A stretch of DNA of 17,631 nt from JAAYVZ01 sp035384965 (lineage in GTDB: Bacteria > Acidobacteriota > Thermoanaerobaculia > Thermoanaerobaculales > Thermoanaerobaculaceae). Both the position numbers and the translations under genes were made by a program. The number at the start of each line of letters is the position of its first letter. Within the stretch, counting starts at the first letter, position 1. Shown here one piece after another: positions 1 through 6,977 of this stretch. Under the pieces are notes generated by a model. That model did no database searches and was not told the origin of the DNA. It worked only from the letters and a program-made list of their open reading frames with translations. The stretch lies in NCBI GenBank assembly GCA_035384965.1, contig DAOOJE010000050.1:1-17631 (forward strand), written 5' to 3'.

Positions 1-2836
1 CGACGCCCGTCGAGAGCGTCTCGACAAAGGTGGCGTCCCAGTGCGCGGCCGGGCGAACCGCAGGGACGTCGAGGGCGACGCCGTACGGATTCGCTCCGCA
101 GGTTCCGTCCGCGCCGGGAGCCAGCGAGCCGTAGTCGGCGGCACCGTCCAGCACCGAGTAGGTGGCGCCGGCCGGGCCCGTCCAGGCCGCAGCGGTGCCG
201 GTCGCCGAAACCGCGACGGGCCCATCGTTGTGCCACGTCGGCTGGAGGATCACCGCCTCGCCGGGCTCGAGCACGCCGTTGGCGTCGGAGCTTCCGGGCG
301 ACAGCGACGCGACGTCCACGGCCACGCTACGGGGTGAGAGGGCGGCGGTGCCGGTGGAGCAGACGCTCGGGGTCTGGACCTGGGTGACGCTGATGTCGTC
401 GATCCACCACACCTCGCCGCTGGTGGTCGCGTCGGTCGAGATGCGGAAGCGCAGGCGGACAAGCTGGCCGGCAAACGCCGCGAGGCTCGCGGTGTGTTCC
501 GTCCAGGTCTGGTTGATGCCCGCGAAGTACTTGAGGTCCTTCGGCAGGCCGCACTTGTCCGTGGTCGTGGTGGACTTGGTCGGGTAGGCCATGGTGAGGC
601 GCTGCCAGCTCTGCCCGCCGTCGGTCGAGATCTCCACCTGCCCCTTGTCCGAGTTGTCCGCTCCGAGGAAGTACTTGGACCAGAACGAGAGCTCCGAGCC
701 GCTGCCGATGTACAGCTCCGGCGTCGTGATGGCGCCGCAGGCCTGGTTCGTGGCAACGGTCTTGTAGACGCCGGGTCCCGCGTGCCCTCCCGTGGTCAGG
801 ATCGCCCAAGGGGCCGCGACCGTCATGGCGGCCGGCGAGGAGTCACCGGCGTCGTCGCTCCACGTCGAGTACGCGATCGGGCCGGTGGGGGTGGCCGAAC
901 GCACGACGGCATTGCCGTCCTCGGCGCCGTTGCTTCCGTCCACGGCCCGCACGATGTAGTAGGCAGGGGTGGAGGACTGGAGACCTGCAGCGTCGGACAT
1001 GACCGTGGCGGCGACGCCGGTGGCGATCCTGTTCTCGACCCCCGGGGTGAACGAGGGCACGGTACTGCGGTACACGTTGTACGTCACCGGGCCGCTGCAC
1101 AGCGGAGTGGCAGGGCTCCAGCCCAGGTTCACGGTGCACACGGGCTGGGCGGCGTTGGCTGCGGTCGCCACCCCTGCAAACTCCGGGTACTCCTGGCACG
1201 ACCCCGTCGTCACGGCCGTGACGCAGGCCGAGGGCTCGGTCACGCACTCGGCGCGGCTCGCCACCACGCGGTAGGCGTACGTGACACCGCCGGAGACGTT
1301 GGTGTCGACCCACGACGTGGCCGACGTCGTGGCCACCACCCCAAACGGCTCGCCGCACCCCCCCCTGGCTCGCTGCACGGTGTACTGGAGGCCGCTGCCT
1401 CCGGAGGCCCAGCTCACCGTGATCCGGTTGTCGCCGGACGGGGTTGCCGACACGCCTGTGGGCACGGGCGGAAACGCGCCCCCGCCGCACATCGGCTCGG
1501 CGAGGTGCGCCGCCGTGGCCACGTAGGCCTTGACCGTCGAGTAGAAGAACGCCGGCGCGCCACAGTTGGCGAGGGTGTCGTTCGAGGTGTGGTAGTAGGG
1601 ATAGGAGCCCCCGTGTCCGCAGTACCCCTCGTTGTCGGTGATCCCGCAAATCGCCGACCAGCCGTGATCCCAGAACGGCGCGTGATCGCTGTACACCATG
1701 CTCGAGCACGAGAAGTAGTCGATCGGGCAGCCCGTCCCGTACGCCGTGGCGGCTTCCTCCATGAGCAGGCCGAGCCAGCTCGAGGTCGAGTTGGCGTTGA
1801 CGTCGAGGTTTTCGCCGCTGGCCGGCAAGCCGTCGCCCTGCCAGCCCGTCATGTCGGCATTGAGGACCGCCACGACCTGCTCGCCGGAGGGGATGTGGTC
1901 GGCGAAGTACTCGGAGCCGTACAGGCCCTGCTCCTCGCCGGTGACGGCCACGAACTTCACGGTGTTGGCGAACGTGTAACCCGCCATGGCCTGGGCCGCC
2001 GACGTCACGGTGGCGGCACCCGACGCGTTGTCGTTGGCGCCGGGGGCGTTGCCGGTGGATGGCATGTCGTCGAGGTGGCCAATGACGATGATCAGCCTCT
2101 CGGGGTGGGTCGTCCCGGTGATCGTCCCGATCACGTTGGGAGCGTGCCCGGTGGTGTGGTGCTGGTAAACGGGGTTGAGCCCCAGCGCCTGGAACTTGGC
2201 GAAGACGGCCTCGGCCGCGGTCTGGCAGCCGGCGGACCGCGAGTAGCGAGTCGTGGCGACGTTGACGATGTCGCTCCAGTTGGACTGGATCATCGTGTTG
2301 GTGAGGCTGTTGACGATGGTCTGGACGACCGGGTGGGGAACGACAGCCGCCGGTTCCCCCTCGTTCCAGCGGGCGTACTTCTCGGGCGGTGGCGCCGGAG
2401 CGGCGAGAGGCCGCAGCGGCAAGCGCCGCACGAACCATCGGGAAGAGCTCTGGCACGGGGTCGGCAAGTCGCCGACCGTGCGCACGAGGACCCACTCGCC
2501 CAGCGCATACACTGGGTCGCCGCAGATGGCCGCGTCACCCGGTGCAGTGCCAGGCCGCAGGCCGATCATGAAGTAGGTCCACCCCTCGGTGTCGGCGTCG
2601 ACCACCACGCCCTCCCGACCCACGGCCGCCAGCTTGGCGCTCACGGCCTCGGCCTCCCCGAGGGCCAGGAACGAGTCTTCCTGCTCGAGCACGAGCGTGA
2701 TGCCCTGCTCGATCAGGAACGCGCGGTCGGTGGCCGTCTGTCTTTCGATCCGCACGAGGGCCGGCCCCGAGGCGCCGGCGAGGGAGCCGAAAAGAGACAT
2801 CAACGTTGCGACGAAGACGAGACGGGCCATGCGCAT
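1..2836 (-). CDS. Secreted M28 zinc aminopeptidase with FnIII and jelly-roll domains (3' end cut by window)
   Basis: This gene encodes an extracellular M28-family metallopeptidase, which would release N-terminal residues from peptides using two zinc ions. The frame stays open from the start to the window edge, about 945 residues without a stop. The start chosen is ATG at 2836 (MRMARLVFV), with GGAGG four bases upstream; an in-frame ATG at 2830 is the alternative. Residues 1 to about 22 look like a signal peptide, followed by a propeptide-like region to about 145. The M28 domain runs from about 150 to 435. It keeps the expected residues: H254 with D256 (HLDD), D269 (GANDNASG), E301-E302 (GEEQG), D328 (NADMTGW) and H416 (YYHTSND). 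Two FnIII-like domains follow (about 456-540 and 548-640), then a MAM/choice-of-anchor-like jelly roll (about 674-818, ending WWIDDISV) and the start of another beta domain. The family call is secure. The substrate and the C-terminal anchor cannot be seen. Confidence 0.93.
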   Translation of the reverse strand, partial: MRMARLVFVATLMSLFGSLAGASGPALVRIERQTATDRAFLIEQGITLVLEQEDSFLALGEAEAVSAKLAAVGREGVVVDADTEGWTYFMIGLRPGTAPGDAAICGDPVYALGEWVLVRTVGDLPTPCQSSSRWFVRRLPLRPLAAPAPPPEKYARWNEGEPAAVVPHPVVQTIVNSLTNTMIQSNWSDIVNVATTRYSRSAGCQTAAEAVFAKFQALGLNPVYQHHTTGHAPNVIGTITGTTHPERLIIVIGHLDDMPSTGNAPGANDNASGAATVTSAAQAMAGYTFANTVKFVAVTGEEQGLYGSEYFADHIPSGEQVVAVLNADMTGWQGDGLPASGENLDVNANSTSSWLGLLMEEAATAYGTGCPIDYFSCSSMVYSDHAPFWDHGWSAICGITDNEGYCGHGGSYPYYHTSNDTLANCGAPAFFYSTVKAYVATAAHLAEPMCGGGAFPPVPTGVSATPSGDNRITVSWASGGSGLQYTVQRARGGCGEPFGVVATTSATSWVDTNVSGGVTYAYRVVASRAECVTEPSACVTAVTTGSCQEYPEFAGVATAANAAQPVCTVNLGWSPATPLCSGPVTYNVYRSTVPSFTPGVENRIATGVAATVMSDAAGLQSSTPAYYIVRAVDGSNGAEDGNAVVRSATPTGPIAYSTWSDDAGDSSPAAMTVAAPWAILTTGGHAGPGVYKTVATNQACGAITTPELYIGSGSELSFWSKYFLGADNSDKGQVEISTDGGQSWQRLTMAYPTKSTTTTDKCGLPKDLKYFAGINQTWTEHTASLAAFAGQLVRLRFRISTDATTSGEVWWIDDISVTQVQTPSVCSTGTAALSPRSVAVDVASLSPGSSDANGVLEPGEAVILQPTWHNDGPVAVSATGTAAAWTGPAGATYSVLDGAADYGSLAPGADGTCGANPYGVALDVPAVRPAAHWDATFVETLSTGV

Positions 2837-2894
2837 CGGACCTCCAGTGCGTGGCGACCGGGCAGCGTCGGGCTCGGCGAACCACGGCCGCACA

Positions 2895-2900
2895 ATTGTA
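2895..2900 (-). promoter_or_regulatory. Candidate -10 element (TACAAT) for the M28 gene
   Basis: The minus strand reads TACAAT, five of six matches to the TATAAT consensus. It lies about 58 bases before the M28 start, inside the 102-bp gap behind the GGDEF-TonB gene. No convincing -35 hexamer sits at 17 bp. The same hexamer precedes the next two minus-strand genes. Nothing else was seen in this gap. Confidence 0.4.
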
Positions 2901-2938
2901 CTCCTCCATTTTCGAGATTCACCGCTCCGGGATGCACG

Positions 2939-4225
2939 TCACGACGAGGAGGCGTCGAGCCGGAAGACGACAGTGAGGGTGGTCTCCATCACTGCGGGCA
3001 CGCCGTTCCTACGGCCGGGCACGTACCTGGCCGTGAAGGCGGCCCGCCGGGCGGCCTCCTCGAACCCCAGGCCGATCGGGGTGCCCACAGGTCGCACACG
3101 GACGACCCTGCCGGCCTCGTCCACGGTGACGCGCAGCTCCACCACGGCTTGCCGCCGGAACTGGCGGGCCCGCTCCGGGTACACGGGAGCCTCGTGGCTC
3201 AGCAGCCGCGGCAGGATCTCAACCGGGGCGGTCGCCTCGCCCCCCGAGAGCGGGGTCGGGCTCTCGGGCGGCGCGCTCGCCGTGGGCTCCGCCAGCACGG
3301 GAGAAGACGACTCCCCAGGCATGGCCGTTGCCGCTGGCGGCGGTTCCGGCGGGCGGCCTCGCTCGGCATCGAGCTGGCCTTCGAGCTCCTCGATCCGCGA
3401 CCGCAGCTCGCGAATCGCGGGCTGACCCGCGGCCTCCGAGGCCGTTCTCGCCTCCCGCTGCGCCAGCTCCCGGCGGAGCCTGTCGATCTCCTCGAGCAGC
3501 GCCAGCTCGCGCGCCGACGGCCCGGGGACCAGGGGCACGCTCCTGGTCGCGGCAACGGGGACCGCAACCACCGCCGGGGGCGTTCCGGGGAGCAGCCAGG
3601 TGCGCGCAACTGCCAGCGCGATCGCCAAGGCGCCCCCCAGCGCGAGGAGGACGAGGGCCCGCCGGCGTGCCGGGGCGGCGGCCCGCACCCGGGGGCGGCG
3701 CCTGCGCTTGTCGGCGTAGAGTCGCTCGTCTGCGCGGGCGAGGATCGCCTCGCCGCTCGCCCCGTCCTCGGGATAGACGGCCACGCCAAGGCTGAACGAG
3801 ACCGCTGACGCGCCGGGGGACCCGGCCGCTGCCTCGTCGAGCCCGATGCCGGCCATCGCCTCCCGCGCCCGTCGGCCGAGCCGGTCGGCTTCCGCCTGGC
3901 CCGCACCCGGCAACAACACCACGAATTCGTCGCCGCCGAACCGCACCAGCACGTCGCCGCCGCGAAAGGTGCGGCGCAGCACCTCGGCCGTGCGCTTCAG
4001 CACGCTGTCACCCGCCAGGTGCCCGAGGGTGTCGTTGACCTCCTTGAAGCCGTCGAGATCCAGCATCAGGAGCGCCATCCGCTGGTGCTCGGCCGCCAGC
4101 TCCTGCCACCACTCGGCCAGGACGAGGTTGAGGAATCGGCGATTGAACAGGCCGGTGAGGTCGTCCTTGAACGCCAGGTCCGCCGCTGCAGCGGCGAGGC
4201 GCGGCCCGAGTCCGCCGGCCGTCAC
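2939..4225 (-). CDS. Membrane diguanylate cyclase-like GGDEF protein fused to a TonB C-terminal domain
   Basis: The predicted protein has 428 residues. The N-terminal GGDEF domain (about 17-175) would make cyclic di-GMP from GTP in the cytoplasm. It has an intact GGDEF signature at 97-101, the metal-site motif LDLDGF at 55-60, and an RxxD product-inhibition site at 88-91. A basic stretch leads into one membrane segment (about 190-207). A probable coiled coil follows (about 234-285), then a Pro/Ala-rich linker. The C-terminal TonB_C-like domain (about 337-424) begins PVYPERAR and contains the VVELRVTVDEAGRV strand pair. That domain would sit in the periplasm, as in TonB-family energy transducers. 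The only in-frame start is GTG at 4225, which has no Shine-Dalgarno sequence of its own; the clear start signals upstream point to another frame (see the 4222-4284 entry). I am confident in the domains but not in the N terminus. No ExbB or ExbD gene is in the window. Confidence 0.85.
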   Translation of the reverse strand: MTAGGLGPRLAAAAADLAFKDDLTGLFNRRFLNLVLAEWWQELAAEHQRMALLMLDLDGFKEVNDTLGHLAGDSVLKRTAEVLRRTFRGGDVLVRFGGDEFVVLLPGAGQAEADRLGRRAREAMAGIGLDEAAAGSPGASAVSFSLGVAVYPEDGASGEAILARADERLYADKRRRRPRVRAAAPARRRALVLLALGGALAIALAVARTWLLPGTPPAVVAVPVAATRSVPLVPGPSARELALLEEIDRLRRELAQREARTASEAAGQPAIRELRSRIEELEGQLDAERGRPPEPPPAATAMPGESSSPVLAEPTASAPPESPTPLSGGEATAPVEILPRLLSHEAPVYPERARQFRRQAVVELRVTVDEAGRVVRVRPVGTPIGLGFEEAARRAAFTARYVPGRRNGVPAVMETTLTVVFRLDASSS

Positions 4226-4284
4226 GGTGCGGCCGTCCGGGCGCGCGATCGACGCAGCGGCAACGGTGAGCGAGAAAAGGGCAT
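4222..4284 (-). CDS. Possible 20-residue leader ORF, or displaced N terminus of the GGDEF-TonB gene
   Basis: An ATG at 4284 has an excellent GGAGG (4292-4296) seven bases upstream and a TACAAT -10 element 30 bases upstream. It opens a frame of only 20 codons, beginning MPFSRSPLPL. Its TGA stop overlaps the GTG start of the GGDEF gene (GTGA, 4222-4225). It may be a leader that couples translation to the downstream gene. Alternatively, the two frames may belong to one protein separated by a -1 shift at the T run near 4275-4278, whether a real slip, a mutation or a sequencing error. The peptide is arginine- and proline-rich and resembles no family I know. Confidence 0.35.
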   Translation of the reverse strand: MPFSRSPLPLRRSRARTAAP

Positions 4285-4314
4285 CCGCAAGCCTCCGGCC
4301 CGAGCAGCAAGCGG

Positions 4315-4320
4315 ATTGTA
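4315..4320 (-). promoter_or_regulatory. Candidate -10 element (TACAAT) for the GGDEF-TonB gene
   Basis: TACAAT on the minus strand is placed so that transcription would start near 4308, leaving about 24 bases to the ATG at 4284. The element, the GGAGG and that ATG line up as a normal gene start. The -35 region is not recognisable. Confidence 0.45.
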
Positions 4321-4330
4321 CACGGCGGCT

Positions 4331-4363
4331 CCGCCGGCCGCCGCTCCCCCGGAGCGCCGGCGG
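4331..4363 (-). terminator. GC-rich hairpin immediately after the M3 peptidase stop
   Basis: The arms are CCGCCGG (4331-4337) plus CGCTCC (4342-4347), pairing with GGAGCG (4351-4356) plus CCGGCGG (4357-4363). There is a four-base bulge and a three-base loop. The hairpin abuts the M3 stop codon and lies just before the next promoter, so it may end M3 transcription. It has no T tract, so it is not a textbook intrinsic terminator. Confidence 0.35.
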
Positions 4364-6475
4364 TCAGCGCAGTCCGCGCCTGGCGAGCAACGGCGCCACC
4401 GAAGGCGCGCGGCCCCGGAACCGCATGTACAGCTCCATCGGCTCCTCGCTCGCCCCCTTCTCGAGGATGTTGGTGCGGAACGAGCGCGCAGTGGCCTGGT
4501 CGAGCACGCCGTGCTCCTTGAACGCCTCGAACGCGTCGGCGTCCAGCACCTCTGCCCACACGTACGAGTAGTACCCAGCCGAGTAGCCGCCCCCTCCGCC
4601 GAAGATGTGGTTGAAGTAGGTCGTGCGGTAGCGCGAGACGATCTCCGGTGGAAGACCCATGCGAGCCACCGAGAGCGCTTCGAAGGCAGCGGCATCCACC
4701 TCGGCGGGGACCAGCAGGGTGTGCCAATCCATGTCCAGCAGGCACGCCGCGAGGTACTCCGTGGTCGCGAAGCCCTGGTTGAACTGCCTGGCACGCAGGA
4801 GCCGGTCGACGAGCGGCTGGGGGATCGGCTGCCCGGTCTTGTAGTGCCGCGCGTACACCTTCAGCACCTCGGGCTCGAGCACCCAGTTTTCCATGATCTG
4901 GGAGGGCAACTCCACGAAGTCGAGCGCCACCTCGGTGCCGGAAATCGAGCGGTAGCGGCACTTCGAAAGCAGCCCGTGCAGCGCGTGCCCGAACTCGTGG
5001 AACATCGTCTCGACCTCGTCCAGGGTCAACAGCGCCGGGATGTCGCCGGCCGGCCGCGTGAAGTTGCCGACGTTGGCGATGACGGGCCGGATGTCGGTGC
5101 CGTTCTTGACCCACTGGTCGCGGTAGTTGGTCATCCAGGCGCCGCCGCGCTTGCTCGGCCGCGGGTGGTAGTCGAGCATGAGGATCCCCACGTGCGAGCC
5201 GTCGGCGTCCTTGACCTCGAACGTCTTGACCTCCGGATGGTAGCGCGGCACGTCGGTGCGCTCGACGAACTGCAGCCCCCACAGGCGACCGGCGAGCCAG
5301 AACATGCCTTCGCGGACGTTGTCGAGCTGGAAGTAGGGCTTGAACTCCTCCTCGTCGAGATCGTAGCGCGCCTTGCGGACCTTCTCGGCGTAGTAGCGCC
5401 AGTCGTGCGGCTCGAGCCGGAACGTCCCGCCCTCCGCCTCGATCTGCGCCTGCAGATCGGCGGCTTCGCGGCGAGCCTTGGCGAGCGCCGCCGGCCAGAG
5501 CTGGTTGAGCAGGCCGTAGACGTTCTCCGGGGTCTTCGCCATGGCGTTGTCGAGCACGAAGCCGGCCCAGGTCGAAAACCCGAGCAGGCGGGCCTTCTCG
5601 GCCCGCAGCGCCGCGATCCTGCTGGCGACCGCCTTGTTGTCCTGGGCGTTGCCGCGGTTGCCGCGCATGGTGTACGCCTCGAGGATCTGGCGACGCAGCT
5701 CGCGCTTGTCGGCGTACTGGAGGAACGGCCAGATCGACGGCGAGTGGAGGGTGAACACCCACTTCCCGTCCAGCTTGGCCGTCTTGGCGGCCTCGGCCGC
5801 GGCGGCGACGACGCCGGCCGGCAGGCCGGCGAGGTCCTCCTGCCGGTCGATGACCAGCCGGTACTCGTTCGTCTCCTTGAGGAGGTTGTCGCCGAACCGC
5901 ACGCCCAGGACCGCCAGCTCGGCGTTGATGGCGCGCAGCCGCTCCTTGGCCTTGGCGTCGAGACCGGCCCCGCCGCGGATGAAGGCCATGGTGGTCCGCT
6001 TCAGGAGCATCCGTTGGTCCGGCGCCAGCGGCAGGGCCTCGCGCCGATCCCAGACCGCCTTGACGCGCTGGAAAAGCTTCTCGTTCAGGAAGATGTCATC
6101 TCTGAACTGGGACAACCTGGGGGCCAGCTCCTGGGCGAGCTGCTGCAGCGCCTCGCTGGTCTCGGCCTGCGAGAGGTTGAAGAAGACGGCGGAGACCGAG
6201 GCCAGCAGCTCGCCGGAGGCATCCAGCGCCTCCAGCGTGTTGGCGAACGTCGGCGGTTCGGGGTTGTTCGCGATGGCATCGATTTCCTTGCGCTGCGCCG
6301 CCATGGCGGCCTCGAACGCGGGCGCGAAGTGCTCGGGCTCGATGCGCTCGAACGGTGGCACACCAAACGGCGTGTTCCAAGGCTCGAGCAGAGGGTTGGG
6401 GGCCAGCGGCGCCGCTGCGAAGGGCAGCGACGGCGTAGCGGCGGCGACGGCAAGAACGGCGAGAGCGATGCGCAC
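4364..6475 (-). CDS. Exported M3-family zinc oligopeptidase (dipeptidyl carboxypeptidase-like)
   Basis: The predicted protein has 703 residues and belongs to peptidase family M3 (Dcp/oligopeptidase A group). It would cut short peptides, probably in the periplasm. The GTG start at 6475 is preferred over an ATG 36 bases upstream. It has AAGGAGG seven bases before it and gives a clean signal peptide (MRIALAVLAV... to about residue 22). The active site is HEFGH at 493-497, with E494 catalytic. The third zinc ligand E522 lies 29 residues after H493, the usual M3 spacing. The C-terminal motif GGGGYSAGYYSYVWAEV is also typical. Length matches the family and nothing is missing. Dcp or OpdA specificity cannot be settled from motifs; the signal peptide favours a Dcp-like periplasmic role. 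The gene is transcribed away from the zinc-ribbon gene. Confidence 0.95.
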   Translation of the reverse strand: MRIALAVLAVAAATPSLPFAAAPLAPNPLLEPWNTPFGVPPFERIEPEHFAPAFEAAMAAQRKEIDAIANNPEPPTFANTLEALDASGELLASVSAVFFNLSQAETSEALQQLAQELAPRLSQFRDDIFLNEKLFQRVKAVWDRREALPLAPDQRMLLKRTTMAFIRGGAGLDAKAKERLRAINAELAVLGVRFGDNLLKETNEYRLVIDRQEDLAGLPAGVVAAAAEAAKTAKLDGKWVFTLHSPSIWPFLQYADKRELRRQILEAYTMRGNRGNAQDNKAVASRIAALRAEKARLLGFSTWAGFVLDNAMAKTPENVYGLLNQLWPAALAKARREAADLQAQIEAEGGTFRLEPHDWRYYAEKVRKARYDLDEEEFKPYFQLDNVREGMFWLAGRLWGLQFVERTDVPRYHPEVKTFEVKDADGSHVGILMLDYHPRPSKRGGAWMTNYRDQWVKNGTDIRPVIANVGNFTRPAGDIPALLTLDEVETMFHEFGHALHGLLSKCRYRSISGTEVALDFVELPSQIMENWVLEPEVLKVYARHYKTGQPIPQPLVDRLLRARQFNQGFATTEYLAACLLDMDWHTLLVPAEVDAAAFEALSVARMGLPPEIVSRYRTTYFNHIFGGGGGYSAGYYSYVWAEVLDADAFEAFKEHGVLDQATARSFRTNILEKGASEEPMELYMRFRGRAPSVAPLLARRGLR

Positions 6476-6540
6476 GGCAGGACCTCCTTCGCTGAGCATG
6501 CCAGGCGGCACGAGGACCGGTGCGGTGCCGCAGGCGCCTC

Positions 6541-6546
6541 ATTGTA
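6541..6546 (-). promoter_or_regulatory. Candidate -10 element (TACAAT) for the M3 peptidase gene
   Basis: TACAAT on the minus strand lies about 66 bases before the GTG start of the M3 gene, in the 187-bp divergent gap (6476-6662). No clear -35 was found. Apart from this element and the plus-strand candidate at 6628-6656, I see nothing in the gap. Confidence 0.4.
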
Positions 6547-6627
6547 CGCGCACCCGCCAGGAGGGCCTCGCCGCACAGTTCTCCGGCGGCCGGCTCCACC
6601 GCGTCAGGTCTCTTCGGGCGGGGTCGC

Positions 6628-6656
6628 TTGCGGCGACTGCCCGCCTCGGCGATACT
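6628..6656 (+). promoter_or_regulatory. Candidate promoter of the zinc-ribbon gene
   Basis: TTGCGG (6628-6633) and GATACT (6651-6656) are separated by 17 bp. The matches to the sigma-70 consensus are three and four of six. Transcription would begin near 6663, at the first possible GTG start codon, so the mRNA may be leaderless. Confidence 0.3.
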
Positions 6657-6662
6657 GGGAGC

Positions 6663-6866
6663 GTGCCGGACGTGACCCACTCACGCTGTGAGGTCTGCGG
6701 CCGGGAAGCCTCGGCCTGGGCGCTCGTGGCCTGCCCGATCTGCGCCAAGGTCGTCTGCCGCAAGTGCGGGCACTACGACTTCGGTCGGACGTTCTGCTCG
6801 CGGGAGTGTGCGATCCTCTTCTTCCACGGCGACGACGAGGACGAGATGGGGCGGGAGGACCTCTGA
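6663..6866 (+). CDS. Small zinc-ribbon / treble-clef protein of unknown role
   Basis: The predicted protein has 67 residues and eight cysteines in four pairs: C9/C12, C24/C27, C32/C35 and C45/C49. These could bind two zinc ions. The last pair (FCSREC) resembles a treble-clef knuckle. The C terminus is acidic (DDEDEMGREDL). There is no signal peptide, so the protein should be cytoplasmic. It could bind nucleic acid or another protein, but no specific function can be assigned. Two GTG starts are possible, at 6663 and 6672. GGGAG at 6657-6661 is too close to the first but is about ten bases from the second. If the promoter above is right, 6663 would be used without a leader. The regular cysteine spacing makes a chance ORF unlikely. 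Confidence 0.75.
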   Translation: MPDVTHSRCEVCGREASAWALVACPICAKVVCRKCGHYDFGRTFCSRECAILFFHGDDEDEMGREDL

Positions 6867-6941
6867 GCGTGCCGACGCCCTCGACCCGCCCCCGCACCTC
6901 GCGTTCCCTGCCGGCTCGGTGCTCCCGCGCCCGACTCGCGG

Positions 6942-6950
6942 TGCTAGACT
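6942..6950 (+). promoter_or_regulatory. Candidate extended -10 promoter (TGCTAGACT) for the HemL-like gene
   Basis: TGC followed by TAGACT fits an extended -10 element and lies about 28 bases before the ATG at 6978. No -35 is evident, which is common for extended -10 promoters. A very similar TGCTATACT precedes the anti-sigma-type gene on the other strand. Confidence 0.4.
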
Positions 6951-6977
6951 ACGTCCACGGTGGAGGCATAAGGCCCC

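Noticed and set aside
843..2495. 550-codon minus-strand frame inside the M28 gene
   Set aside because: It is one frame off the M28 coding frame, which shows all zinc ligands and accessory domains. The alternative is Arg-rich with no motifs.
494..3808. Long plus-strand open frame of 1104 codons
   Set aside because: It lies antisense to the M28 and GGDEF genes, is rich in Arg, Gly and Val, and shows no domain. In DNA this GC-rich, the antisense of a real gene often lacks stops.
4019..6691. 890-codon plus-strand frame over the M3 peptidase gene
   Set aside because: It is antisense to a complete M3 peptidase with its signature residues and has no recognisable domain.
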